Positions 53,143 through 62,308 of a stretch of 64,000 nucleotides of DNA are shown here, one piece after another. This DNA is from Natronoflexus pectinivorans. GTDB lineage: Bacteria > Bacteroidota > Bacteroidia > Bacteroidales > Marinilabiliaceae. The first letter of the stretch is position 1. Each line of letters opens with the position of its first letter. The notes under the pieces are model-generated. The model was not told the DNA's origin. It searched no databases and was given only the letters and a program-made list of their open reading frames with translations. Both the position numbers and the translations under genes were made by a program. The stretch is taken from positions 1-64,000 of the forward strand of contig NZ_SLWK01000003.1 in assembly GCF_004345615.1 (NCBI RefSeq), read 5' to 3'.

Positions 53143-54606
53143 ATGAAGATAAATGTGATTGTTTTATTCTTATTGATGCCGTTTTATGCCTTTTCAGGCG
53201 AAATGTTATCGCTATATGAAGCGCGACAACTGGCGGTTTCCCATAACCGGAAAATCAAACAGGCTGAATTAGAGCGCCAGGCATCCGGATTGCAAACCCG
53301 TTCGGCATTCAATAACTTTTTGCCCAGTTTCGATTTTGAAGGCGGTTATCAATTGCGAGGTAAAAAATACTCATTGCTGGAAAATGATATGTTTTTACCG
53401 GTCGTACCCTATGAAGGCATTGATGCTTCAACGGGTACTTTTAATTCCGCTTTGGCTCCGGGAGCATTTGCAACACATCCCGAAACCGGACAAACTTTAG
53501 TCAATGCTGATGGAACGCCTGTCTTCCAAAACTACGCGTGGCTTCCGCAAAGCGAATCGGAGGTTGGTTCTAAACACAACTGGCAGTTTGGTGCGACCAT
53601 GCGCCAGCCTCTTTACATGGGTGGAAAAATAAGAAGAGGACATGAAATTGCTCAACGTGCAGAAAACATTTCAAAAGCCCGAGAAGAGCTCACCATTATG
53701 GAAGTCATTGCCCGTACCGACGAACTTTATTGGCAAGTGGTTCGGTTGCGTGAAATGCTTTCACTCACCAATTCATACATAGAATTGCTCGAGAACCTTG
53801 AGCAGGATATGGAAAATCTTTTCCGTGAAGGAATTGTCACCCGAAATCAGCTGTTGCAGGTACAGGTTAGAAAAAACGAAGTGAAACTGAGTGCCATTCA
53901 AGTGGAAAATGGACTTGAAATGAGTAGATTGGCGTTGAATCAGTTCATAGGACTCCCATTTTATGACAGGACGGAATTAAGCGAAACATTTTCGTCGGAG
54001 ATGCTGAAAATGGAGGAGGGATATTATACCGATTTAGCGCTGGAGCAACGGCAGGAACTCCGCATGATGAACGAAGCTGTTACCATTGCTGAAAAGCTGG
54101 TGCAGGTTGAGCGCGCTGAAATGATGCCGGCCATCGGCATCATGGCGGGTTATCATGTGAGCAATCCCAATCCTTACAACGGTTTTGCACGCGAATTTGG
54201 CGGCGACTATTCCGTTGGCGTGGGTATTTCCATTCCCATTTTCCATTTTGGCGAAAGACGCAACCAGGTTGCACAGGCCAAAATTGCCCGTCAACAACAA
54301 CAACTGGAACTGGAAGAGACCAAAGAGATGGTTCAGTTACAGGTAAGCCGTGAACTGCTCTCGTTTCATGAATCCAAAAGCCGTCTTGATTTGGCAAACC
54401 TCTCGCTTGAGCAGGCAGAAGAGAATTTGCGGGTAACCAACAATCTTTTTAATGAGGGACGTGCTACAACACGTGACGTGTTGGAAGCACAGGCACACTG
54501 GCAGGATGCGCATTCCGCATCCATTTCAGCCAAAGCAGCACACAGGTTGGCATATACCCATCTTCAAAAAGCCATAGGTGATTTAAAAATAAGTGATAAC
54601 CAATAG
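53143..54606 (+). CDS. TolC-family outer-membrane efflux protein
   Basis: A 487-residue outer-membrane channel. I moved the start to the ATG at 53143, where KINVIVLFLLMPFYAFSGEM forms a signal peptide; nine earlier codons add nothing. Two OEP repeats follow: LYEARQLAVSHNRKIKQAEL near 23 and the second from about 260 (DLALEQRQELRMMNEAVTIA). ITRNQLLQVQVRKNEVKLSA-type text, here VTRNQLLQVQVRKNEVKLSA near 245, marks the coiled-coil barrel, and LFNEGRATTRDVLEAQAHWQ near 440 its second copy. It links the periplasm to the outside in the pump formed with the two following genes (12-base gap). Confidence 0.95.
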   Translation: MKINVIVLFLLMPFYAFSGEMLSLYEARQLAVSHNRKIKQAELERQASGLQTRSAFNNFLPSFDFEGGYQLRGKKYSLLENDMFLPVVPYEGIDASTGTFNSALAPGAFATHPETGQTLVNADGTPVFQNYAWLPQSESEVGSKHNWQFGATMRQPLYMGGKIRRGHEIAQRAENISKAREELTIMEVIARTDELYWQVVRLREMLSLTNSYIELLENLEQDMENLFREGIVTRNQLLQVQVRKNEVKLSAIQVENGLEMSRLALNQFIGLPFYDRTELSETFSSEMLKMEEGYYTDLALEQRQELRMMNEAVTIAEKLVQVERAEMMPAIGIMAGYHVSNPNPYNGFAREFGGDYSVGVGISIPIFHFGERRNQVAQAKIARQQQQLELEETKEMVQLQVSRELLSFHESKSRLDLANLSLEQAEENLRVTNNLFNEGRATTRDVLEAQAHWQDAHSASISAKAAHRLAYTHLQKAIGDLKISDNQ

Positions 54607-54618
54607 AATCTTGATAAA

Positions 54619-55701
54619 ATGAGCAATTTGAAACATAAAATTCCATCGGTAGCATTTTGGATAATGCCACTGGCAATATCCATGTTTTTTGCAGCCTGTA
54701 CAGGTGTTGAAGAAGAGTCAAAACAGGATAAAAGTCTGCTAACAGTGAGTACGGTTGTGGCAAAAGGGGAAGATTACTCTCACACGCTAAATCTCACAGG
54801 AACCGTTTTTGCCAACAGGGAAGCCAATTTGGGAGCAGGATTTCCCGGAAAGGTTGAGAAGATTATCTATCCTGAAGGAACCCATGTACGCGAAGGACAG
54901 GTTCTGGTAGAGATGGCGGGTGAAATGCTTGCCCAGTCAGAAGCTGAATTCGTAACACTCAAAAGAGATTATGAGAGGGTTTCCCGACTGGTTAAAGATG
55001 GTTCGGTAAGCAGGCAGGAGTATGACCATGTAAAAGCCCGGTTTGATGCCTCAAAGGCAAAACATGAATTGGCTCAGAAGAATACGCACATAACGGCACC
55101 ATTTAGCGGGGTGATTGTTGATTACATGGTAAACGAAGGCGAAAACTATTTTCTCAATTTCAACTTTGAGCCCGGGTATTCCAATACCAGTGGAATTTTA
55201 AGACTGATGCAACTAAACCCCGTAAAGGTAGCCGTTGAGGTGAATGAGCGAGACCTGGCAAGGGTTGAGCGTGGACTTGAAGCAAATATCACTCTGGACG
55301 CGTGGCCGGGAGAAACTTTCCAGGGAAAAGTATCGCTTATTAAGCCTTATTTATCAACCACTTCACGCACGTCCACGGTAGAGATAACCATCCCCAACGA
55401 TGATGTGCGCATCAAACCCGGCATGTTTGCACGTGTGGGAATTCAATTTCCTGAAGAGTATTTAGTTTTTATTCCCATCGAAGCCATTTTTCGCAACCCT
55501 GAAACCACAATGGAGCAAGTGGCAGTTGTTAAAGATGGAGTTGTGGAAATTCGCGAAATAGAACGGCTTCGTTCAATCAACGACCGTGCGGCTGTTACCG
55601 GTCTGAATGATGGCGATGTGGTTATTACCGGGGGTAAAAGCCGCGTGACAAATGGAGAGCAGGTTCGAATTGTAAATAATGGAGGAGGAGAGCAACGATG
55701 A
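54619..55701 (+). CDS. RND efflux periplasmic adaptor
   Basis: A 360-residue membrane-fusion protein. A lipoprotein-like leader ends at MFFAACTGVEEESKQD, so the Cys near 27 is probably lipidated. The lipoyl/hairpin domain comes first (ANLGAGFPGKVEKIIYPEGT near 70 and KHELAQKNTHITAPFSGVIV near 155), followed by beta-barrel and membrane-proximal parts, with IKPGMFARVGIQF near 265. It bridges the TolC channel and the RND permease. Its stop overlaps the permease start (ATGA), so the two are co-translated. Confidence 0.95.
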   Translation: MSNLKHKIPSVAFWIMPLAISMFFAACTGVEEESKQDKSLLTVSTVVAKGEDYSHTLNLTGTVFANREANLGAGFPGKVEKIIYPEGTHVREGQVLVEMAGEMLAQSEAEFVTLKRDYERVSRLVKDGSVSRQEYDHVKARFDASKAKHELAQKNTHITAPFSGVIVDYMVNEGENYFLNFNFEPGYSNTSGILRLMQLNPVKVAVEVNERDLARVERGLEANITLDAWPGETFQGKVSLIKPYLSTTSRTSTVEITIPNDDVRIKPGMFARVGIQFPEEYLVFIPIEAIFRNPETTMEQVAVVKDGVVEIREIERLRSINDRAAVTGLNDGDVVITGGKSRVTNGEQVRIVNNGGGEQR

Positions 55702-58700
55702 AATTACCACATGTAAGTGTAAAGCGCCCCATCACTACCATGATGGTTTTTATCGCCATTTTTCTGTTTGGTGCGGTGGCGTTGAAAATATTACCCCGCG
55801 ATGTGTTGCCCGATATCGAATTCCCAACACTCACGGTGATAACGGTATATCCCGGTGCTTCGGCAGAGGTGGTTGAAGAACAGGTTACCAGGCGAATGGA
55901 AACAGTTCTGGCAGCTACCGAAAATCTCAGAACCATCCAATCCTCGTCAAAAGAGAATGTCTCTTTTATTACCATGCGTTTTAATTGGAATGTGGACATC
56001 AACGAAGCATCCAACAGTGCCCGGGACATGATAGAGCTGGTTAAAAGACGCTTACCGCGTGATGTTTACCAACCGGTTATTTTAAAAGTTAACAGTGCCA
56101 TGATTCCGGTGTTGTCATACGCCATTCAGGCATCCGACAACTACTACGAGTTGTCGGATATCATTGAGGAAGAGATAGCAGCACCTCTGCGAAAAGTAGA
56201 GGGTGTTGGTACCGTGGTGGCCATTGGAGCTCCTCGTCGCGAAATCCGCGTGGAGGTTGACCCACTAAAGATGCAGGCATACGGATTGAGCGTTAATCAG
56301 ATTGCTACCGTTCTAAAATCCGAAAATATCACCATTCCCGGTGGAAATATCAACGTGGGAACACGTGATTTTTCGGTGAGTGTTTTTGGAGAGATAGAAG
56401 ATGTGTCTGAAATTGAGGATGTGGTTCTGAAATCATTCAACCAAAAACCTGTTCGCGTGCGGGATGTGGCTGTTGTAAATGATGATTTTGAAGAACGAAA
56501 CTCCTACGCACGAAGCCAAAGTCAACGTTCGGTCATGTTTTTTGTACAAAAACAGACCGGAACCAACACTTTACAAGTAGCTGATGCTGTAAAAGCGGAA
56601 ATGGACCATATCCGCACTCTGTTACCCGATGATGTGGAGATTATTGAATTGATTGACAGTTCAGATATTGTGACCCGCTCCATTCGTAACCTATTTAGTA
56701 CCCTCTGGTGGGCCGGTTTGTTTGTAATGATTGTGGTGTTTATTTTCCTGCGTGAATGGAAATCTTCACTTATCATCATGTTGACCATGCCCATTTCGCT
56801 TATTGTAGCGTTTATATTTATGTTCATGGCCGATTACAGCATCAATATTTTCTCGTTGATGTCGGTGGTCATTGCCATTGGTATGGTGGTAGATAATGCC
56901 ATTGTGGTGTTGGAAAATGTAACACGTCATGTGGAGGAGGGAAGCAAACCACGCCAGGCTTCAGTATTTGGAGCCTCTGAAATTGGGATGGCCATATCAG
57001 CTTCAACATTAACCACCATCAGTGTATTTGTTCCCATGTTGTTTATGGGGGGGATTGTTGGTGTTTTGTTTAAGCAGCTGGCCGTATTGACCACAGTAAC
57101 ACTTCTGGCTTCATTGATTACTGCATTGTCGTTGACTCCAATGCTCTCTTCAAGACTTCTTAAGCCTGTTAAAAAGGGGGAGGAGAAGCATGGACGACTA
57201 TATCAACTAAGCGAGCAGGTTTTTGTATCCATCGAAAATTTCTATAAATCCACGCTCAATTGGGCCGTTCATCATAAAAAAGTGGTTGTAGCCGTAGCCG
57301 TTCTGTTTTTTGGCTTAACCATTTATATGGGAACCCGTGTAGGAACCGACTATATTCCGCAATTTGATTCTGGTGATGTCATCATTGAGTTTGAGATGGA
57401 AATAGGAACAAGTCCGTTGGAAACCGAGCGGGTTGCCCGACGAATTGAGAGCATAGTAAGGGAAGAAATTCCTGAACTACAGGCTGAGTTTTCCATTGTT
57501 GGTCAAACAGAAGATGGAGCTCTTACCACCGTTGGCTTTCAGGAGGGACGGAACATTGGAACCATGTTGGTCAGAATGGGACGCCCCGAAGAGCGGGACC
57601 GTTCTGCTCAGGAAGCCGCAGATGTTGTGCGTCGGCGAATTGAAGCCGAAATTCCGGAAATTGAGCAGTTTACAGTAACCGGTGGAAGTTTGCTATCAAA
57701 TGCGCTGTTCGGAAATGTGAGCCCAATTGAAGTAAATATTACAGGACATGATTTTGACAGGCTCAACAACATGGCCTTACGTATCCAGCGTGAATTAAGG
57801 CAAATGAGCGGGTTTATCAATATTGAGAACACCATCGACCCGGGTAAAGCTGAATATCAGATACGTGTGGATAAACAACGTGCATCACAGCTGGGACTTA
57901 ATTCAGCCATGATTGCATTGCAGGTTCGTCAAAACATATATGGTGCCGATGCTGGCGAATTTGATGATGGTGGTGACGAGTACGACATCGTTGTGCGCTA
58001 TTCTCCGCAACACCGCAATTCTCCGGATGACTTGAACAACATCATGATTTCTACGCTCACTGGAAAACAGGTGCCGGTTCGAGAGGTTGCAGCCATTGTG
58101 GAGTCCCGCGGACCACTTGAGATTAACCGTGAAGAACAGCAACGAATTGTCAAAGTAATGGCCGATTTAAATGGCATATCTCTTGGTGAGGGAGCAGCCA
58201 GGGTGCAGGCTATGCTTGATGAGATTCCTCACGAATCCGGCGTTAGTGTTGAACTTGGCGGACAAATTACTGACCAGGGGGAGTCTTTTGATAGCCTGAT
58301 GTTGATGTTTATTGCAGGTATTTTACTGGTTTATATGGTGATGGCATCTCAGTTTGAGTCGTTAAAAGACCCATTCATCATCATATTTGCCATTCCTTTT
58401 TCCATCATTGGGGTTATCTGGGCCTTTGTCATCACAGGACTTACCTTAAGCGTGGTGACCTTTATCGGTGTAATTATGCTTTTAGGAGTGGTGGTAAACA
58501 ACGGAATTGTTCTGGTAGATTACACCAATTTATTGAGAAAGCGAGGTTATTCTTTAGTAGAGGCGGTTCTGGAAGGTGGCCGTTCAAGGTTGCGTCCTGT
58601 GTTGATGACCAGTTTTACAACCATCCTTGGAATGACGCCAATGGCGTTGTCAACAGGAATGGGTTCTGAAATGTGGAGTCCGCTAGGGATTACCATCATT

Positions 58701-58781
58701 GGAGGGATGTTGTTTTCAACTGTCATTACCCTTGTTCTGGTTCCGGTGATATACACGCTGTTTAATCGAAAAAGTCAATAA
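55698..58781 (+). CDS. RND efflux permease, HAE1-like
   Basis: A 1027-residue proton-driven exporter with twelve helices and two large periplasmic loops, the normal AcrB-class size. VSVKRPITTMMVFIAIFLFG is helix 1; the proton-relay region is AIGMVVDNAIVVLENVTRHV near 395-414, where the Asp is followed by Asn as in many HAE1-type members. GVVVNNGIVLVDYTNLLRKR near 930 is the matching region of the second half. Hydrophobic or amphiphilic compounds are the usual cargo; metal-pump (HME) features are not obvious. It is followed by a long hairpin and a PII-like gene. Confidence 0.96.
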   Translation: MKLPHVSVKRPITTMMVFIAIFLFGAVALKILPRDVLPDIEFPTLTVITVYPGASAEVVEEQVTRRMETVLAATENLRTIQSSSKENVSFITMRFNWNVDINEASNSARDMIELVKRRLPRDVYQPVILKVNSAMIPVLSYAIQASDNYYELSDIIEEEIAAPLRKVEGVGTVVAIGAPRREIRVEVDPLKMQAYGLSVNQIATVLKSENITIPGGNINVGTRDFSVSVFGEIEDVSEIEDVVLKSFNQKPVRVRDVAVVNDDFEERNSYARSQSQRSVMFFVQKQTGTNTLQVADAVKAEMDHIRTLLPDDVEIIELIDSSDIVTRSIRNLFSTLWWAGLFVMIVVFIFLREWKSSLIIMLTMPISLIVAFIFMFMADYSINIFSLMSVVIAIGMVVDNAIVVLENVTRHVEEGSKPRQASVFGASEIGMAISASTLTTISVFVPMLFMGGIVGVLFKQLAVLTTVTLLASLITALSLTPMLSSRLLKPVKKGEEKHGRLYQLSEQVFVSIENFYKSTLNWAVHHKKVVVAVAVLFFGLTIYMGTRVGTDYIPQFDSGDVIIEFEMEIGTSPLETERVARRIESIVREEIPELQAEFSIVGQTEDGALTTVGFQEGRNIGTMLVRMGRPEERDRSAQEAADVVRRRIEAEIPEIEQFTVTGGSLLSNALFGNVSPIEVNITGHDFDRLNNMALRIQRELRQMSGFINIENTIDPGKAEYQIRVDKQRASQLGLNSAMIALQVRQNIYGADAGEFDDGGDEYDIVVRYSPQHRNSPDDLNNIMISTLTGKQVPVREVAAIVESRGPLEINREEQQRIVKVMADLNGISLGEGAARVQAMLDEIPHESGVSVELGGQITDQGESFDSLMLMFIAGILLVYMVMASQFESLKDPFIIIFAIPFSIIGVIWAFVITGLTLSVVTFIGVIMLLGVVVNNGIVLVDYTNLLRKRGYSLVEAVLEGGRSRLRPVLMTSFTTILGMTPMALSTGMGSEMWSPLGITIIGGMLFSTVITLVLVPVIYTLFNRKSQ

Positions 58782-58786
58782 TTAAA

Positions 58787-58848
58787 CTTTGTGCTCTTTG
58801 TGTCTTTGTGGGATTTTATACTCCCACAAAGGCACAGCGTTCACAAAG
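58787..58848 (+). repeat. Long imperfect hairpin between the RND permease and PII-like genes
   Basis: CTTTGTG occurs three times on the left (58787, 58796 and 58804). TTGTGTCTTTGTGGGA pairs with TCCCACAAAGGCACAG using two G-U pairs, and an outer CTTTGTG pairs with CACAAAG at 58842-58848. It may be a dispersed repeat or an intercistronic stability or attenuation element. Confidence 0.6.
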
Positions 58849-58876
58849 AAAGAAAAACAAATTAATCGTCATAATT

Positions 58877-59182
58877 ATGCAAATGATATATTGTACATGC
58901 AACGTAAGCGTGCTGGAGTCGTTGCTTAAAATCATTGAAGAGAATAAAATCAGAGCCTACCAGGTCATCGACCAGGTTACAGCAAAGAACAAGCTGGGTG
59001 CACCACGATTTAACGACCCGGTGTGGCCGGGGTATAATTCCGCTGTACTTCTTCAGGTAAAAGATGCTGAAAAAGTGGATCGTCTGGCCAAAGAGATAAA
59101 AGCATTCAACCAAAATGCCTTTAATGAGAGTGAGCTTGTGACTTTTTGCTCCTGGAATCTGAATCATTACTTTTTCGATTGA
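58877..59182 (+). CDS. Small PII-like (GlnB/CutA-fold) protein
   Basis: A 101-residue protein. I chose the ATG at 58877 (MQMIYCTCNVSVLESLLKII), since the frame upstream runs through the hairpin. The ferredoxin-like alternation of strands and helices fits the PII superfamily: strand MIYCTCN, helix VLESLLKIIEENKI, then VIDQVTAKNK as the loop region, PGYNSAVLLQVKDAEKVDRL, and a last strand VTFCSWNLN. Cys residues near 6, 8 and 92 could bind a metal. Small PII/CutA-like proteins are known beside RND pumps (DUF3240); this could sense the pump's cargo or metal, which is inference. Confidence 0.65.
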   Translation: MQMIYCTCNVSVLESLLKIIEENKIRAYQVIDQVTAKNKLGAPRFNDPVWPGYNSAVLLQVKDAEKVDRLAKEIKAFNQNAFNESELVTFCSWNLNHYFFD

Positions 59183-59211
59183 TTGTTAATAAATCGAAGA
59201 TGTTATCTTTG
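59183..59211 (+). promoter_or_regulatory. Promoter of truA
   Basis: TTG at 59183-59185, an 18-base spacer and TATCTTTG at 59204-59211, all close to the Bacteroidota consensus. The start codon is at 59232. Confidence 0.6.
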
Positions 59212-59231
59212 CCATCATAACTTTATAGCGT

Positions 59232-59996
59232 ATGGCAAGATATTTTATGGAATTGGCCTATAATGGTACAAAATACCATGGCTGGCAACGTCAGCCTAAT
59301 GGTATTTCTGTGCAAGAACAACTTGAAAAGGCAATTTCCGTCATTTTGCGTGAACCGGTATCAATTACCGGAGCAGGCAGAACCGATACTGGTGTACATG
59401 CCCGCTATATGGTTGCGCACTTCGATTTGCAACAAAAACTTGAAGAGCCACAAAAACTAGCCATTCATCTGTCACGTTACTTACCCAATGATATTGCGAT
59501 ATATTCTGTTGTAAAGGTAAATGACGATGCTCACAGTCGTTTTAGCGCCATTGCCCGCCGATACGAGTATCATATCACAACGCAAAAGAATCCGTTTTTA
59601 AACGGCCTGGCAACAAGAATTAAATTTAAACCAGATGTTGATTTGATGAATGAGGCAGCCATGAGTTTGTTGGCGTATGATGACTTTACCAGCTTCTCCA
59701 AGTTGCATGGCAATACCAAAACAAATTTGTGTCGGATAGATTTTGCCAGATGGGAAACACATAGCGACCGCTATGTATTTAATATTCAAGCCGACCGATT
59801 TTTAAGAAACATGGTTCGAGCCATTGTTGGCACATTATTGGATGTGGGACGAGGTAAAATCACACCAGATGATTTTAGAAAAATCATCGAACTAAAAGAC
59901 CGAGGAAAGGCTGGCACTTCCGCACCAGCCGAAGGACTTTATTTGGTGGATGTGATTTATCCTGAGGAGGTGTTTGTAAAAGACAATTTCAAATAA
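59232..59996 (+). CDS. truA: tRNA pseudouridine synthase A
   Basis: A 254-residue TruA, which makes pseudouridine at positions 38-40 of tRNA anticodon arms. [20 protein letters not shown] near 4 and the catalytic block [20 protein letters not shown] near 47, with the nucleophilic Asp in RTDTGVHA, are present. [20 protein letters not shown] near 152 and [20 protein letters not shown] near 182 are also typical. Length matches the family. It has its own promoter. Confidence 0.97.
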   Translation: MARYFMELAYNGTKYHGWQRQPNGISVQEQLEKAISVILREPVSITGAGRTDTGVHARYMVAHFDLQQKLEEPQKLAIHLSRYLPNDIAIYSVVKVNDDAHSRFSAIARRYEYHITTQKNPFLNGLATRIKFKPDVDLMNEAAMSLLAYDDFTSFSKLHGNTKTNLCRIDFARWETHSDRYVFNIQADRFLRNMVRAIVGTLLDVGRGKITPDDFRKIIELKDRGKAGTSAPAEGLYLVDVIYPEEVFVKDNFK

Positions 59997-60066
59997 TAGT
60001 AAGGCATATAGGTGATTGTCGCAAATGAATAATAATAGAAATCTCGTTTAGCAAAAAAATGGAGTT

Positions 60067-60492
60067 TTATTCTGATCTTGTGTAAGTTAAGAATTCAGAA
60101 TAGCTAATATAGATTGAATGTATTGAAATAATAGATAAGTTGTCATCTTTAAAATCATAAACCCACTTTTCTAATTTCTTATTACGAAAAATGAAAAGAG
60201 TATCAAAATCCGTATAATACAGAAATGGAACTTCACGTTCCAGCTCAGAAAACTGATATATTTTTTGATTTCCAATATTGTTCTCTGCGAAATGTAATGA
60301 ATCAAGCCAACTTCCAATCCCATTGAAGTCATCTCTTGTAGAAAAATTCATCGTCCATGTCCCGAGTAATTGCGGGTCAAACTCTCTACCGATAATTATA
60401 TCTTCTAAGTCAGAATCATCCTGTTTATCACATGAAGATAGTAGTATGATTCCAATTCCTATCAATAGCATCAACCTAAACAACATAAACAT
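60067..60492 (-). CDS. Small hypothetical lipoprotein
   Basis: A 141-residue predicted lipoprotein with leader LFRLMLLIGIGIILLSSC and lipobox LLSSC near 21. The mature part looks beta-rich and lipocalin-like: PQLLGTWTMNFSTRDD near 40, then repeated strands with aromatic residues (FLYYTDFDTLFIFRNKKLEK). Lipocalin-like small lipoproteins are common in Bacteroidota, but no specific family is recognised. It stands alone between truA and aroE. The gap 60493-60636 is AT-rich, without a gene or clear promoter. Confidence 0.7.
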   Translation of the reverse strand: MFMLFRLMLLIGIGIILLSSCDKQDDSDLEDIIIGREFDPQLLGTWTMNFSTRDDFNGIGSWLDSLHFAENNIGNQKIYQFSELEREVPFLYYTDFDTLFIFRNKKLEKWVYDFKDDNLSIISIHSIYISYSEFLTYTRSE

Positions 60493-60636
60493 AGTTTTTA
60501 ATTGTTAAATTATTTATTAGATTATTCAATAATTATTAGATGGATAGAAATTTATATGGTTGCTTATAATATAGATTAAATTTTTAAATATTTACAATAT
60601 CAATAGAACAAATGATGTGTTATATGCATCTATATA

Positions 60637-61383
60637 TCAATCCATATTCCAAAGCCTCCAGGCCTCTTCGGCCTGCAGATGCAGCATTTCGAGCCCGTTT
60701 TTTACAACAGCACCTTTTTCAGCGGCTTTTTTCATAAACAGGGTGGTCTCCGGATTATATATCAAATCATAAACCAGGTGGTTTTTGGTAATGCTATCAT
60801 AAGGGATGTCCGGTGCATCCTCTGTATTGGGGTGCATTCCGATGGGAGAGGAGTTGATGATGATTTTATACTCAGAGATTATTTCCGGGGTTAAAGAGTC
60901 GTAACTGACATGAGCAGGAGCTTTTGGGGTTCTGCTAACGAACCGGTATAGTATGCCTGCCTTTAATAAAGCGTGCGAAACCGCCTTTGAAGCACCGCCC
61001 GTTCCCAGAATCAGAGCTTTGGTGTGTTCAGGTTTAATTAATGGATTCAGGGAATCCAGAAAGCCGGTTACATCACTGTTAAAGCCTTTCAGAAATGGTT
61101 TGTTGGTATTCCAGGATATTTTAATCACATTTACAGCACCAATACGGCCTGCTTCATCATCCAGTTCATCGAGGTATGGAATGACCTGTTCTTTATATGG
61201 AATGGTGACATTTAACCCGGCCAGATAAGGGTGTTGTTCCAATAATCCTTTAAACTCAGAGATAGAGGCTATGGGAAAATTCAGATACCTGGCACCTATC
61301 TTTTCCTTTTTAAATTTCTCGGTAAAATATCCCTGCGAAAATGAGTGGGAGAGAGGATAGCCTATTAAACCAAATGTGCGCAT
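60637..61383 (-). CDS. aroE: Shikimate dehydrogenase
   Basis: A 248-residue NADP-dependent enzyme that reduces 3-dehydroshikimate to shikimate in aromatic amino-acid synthesis. FGLIGYPLSHSFSQGYFTEK near 4 and LAGLNVTIPYKEQVIPYLDE near 55 (catalytic Lys and Asp region) are clear; GTGGASKAVSHALLKAGI near 125 is the NADP site; the C-terminal EMLHLQAEEAWRLW closes the family. A little shorter than most (about 270), probably just a compact domain. It is the last gene of the four-gene minus-strand cluster, nine bases after DUF368. Confidence 0.94.
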   Translation of the reverse strand: MRTFGLIGYPLSHSFSQGYFTEKFKKEKIGARYLNFPIASISEFKGLLEQHPYLAGLNVTIPYKEQVIPYLDELDDEAGRIGAVNVIKISWNTNKPFLKGFNSDVTGFLDSLNPLIKPEHTKALILGTGGASKAVSHALLKAGILYRFVSRTPKAPAHVSYDSLTPEIISEYKIIINSSPIGMHPNTEDAPDIPYDSITKNHLVYDLIYNPETTLFMKKAAEKGAVVKNGLEMLHLQAEEAWRLWNMD

Positions 61384-61392
61384 AGTCGTTAA

Positions 61393-62295
61393 TTATTCTG
61401 TTTTTTTTCGGGCGATTAATTCAGTGGCATAAATAGTTGCAATTCCTCCCAGAAAGAGAAGCACGGCAAACCAAAATGTTGCATCTGTCTGAGGCCATAA
61501 CCAATCATAACCAATCACTTTTGTTTTGTCTCCGAATGTTTCAGTCAGTTCGTGTTTCCATGGCCATAAAATTCCCAATGAACCGGCTATAAAGCCGGTT
61601 AACAGAGCTATGGTTGAATGCGGAAACCGCTTCATCAGCCACGATAACAGCCGGGAAAACGCCATCAGTCCAAACGCACCTCCTGCAATAACAGGAATCA
61701 GGATGTCCAGTCGAAACTGGTTAACAGCCTGAATCATCACCAATTGATAGTTCCCCATCAGAATTAAAACAAAAGAGCCACTCAGGCCGGGAAGTATCAT
61801 GCTACACACGGCAACAATGCCACATATAAAAAGATACCACAACGCACCGTTTTCGGACGCGGGAGTCATTACTGTGATTGAAACTGCAATTGCTGCACCG
61901 ACAATTAAGGAGATGATGGAACCGTAGTGCCACTTTCCAACGCTTTTTCCAACAAACCAAACAGATGCCAGTACAAGTCCGAAGAAATAGGCCCAGACAT
62001 AAGTGGGGTGTTGAGCAAAGAGGAATTCAAGTATTCTGGCAAGTGAGAGAATGGCAACACCAATTCCTGCGAAAAGAGTCACCAGAAAACTTAAATCGGT
62101 ATGCTTTGAGAAATCTTTAAAATTGCCCTTCAAAATCAACTGAAAGGCTGTTACATCGAATGATTTTATGGCATTTATGAGTCGTTCAAAAATTCCGGTT
62201 ATCAGAGCAATGGTGCCTCCTGATACGCCTGGTATCACATTCGCAGCACCCATGGCCATGCCTTTCAGGCCATGGCCAATGAATTCTTTTATCAT
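61393..62295 (-). CDS. DUF368 membrane protein, PopT-like polyprenyl-phosphate translocase
   Basis: A 300-residue inner-membrane protein with about eight helices. GAANVIPGVSGGTIALITGI near 18 is the DUF368 signature and MILPGLSGSFVLILMGNYQL near 165 repeats it, showing internal symmetry. I recall that DUF368 proteins (PopT) were recently shown to recycle undecaprenyl phosphate across the membrane, together with the unrelated DedA group; I apply that by family. It would return lipid carrier for peptidoglycan and glycan synthesis. It lies 13 bases after the ComA-like gene and nine before aroE. Confidence 0.9.
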   Translation of the reverse strand: MIKEFIGHGLKGMAMGAANVIPGVSGGTIALITGIFERLINAIKSFDVTAFQLILKGNFKDFSKHTDLSFLVTLFAGIGVAILSLARILEFLFAQHPTYVWAYFFGLVLASVWFVGKSVGKWHYGSIISLIVGAAIAVSITVMTPASENGALWYLFICGIVAVCSMILPGLSGSFVLILMGNYQLVMIQAVNQFRLDILIPVIAGGAFGLMAFSRLLSWLMKRFPHSTIALLTGFIAGSLGILWPWKHELTETFGDKTKVIGYDWLWPQTDATFWFAVLLFLGGIATIYATELIARKKTE

Positions 62296-62308
62296 TACAA
62301 TTTAAATT

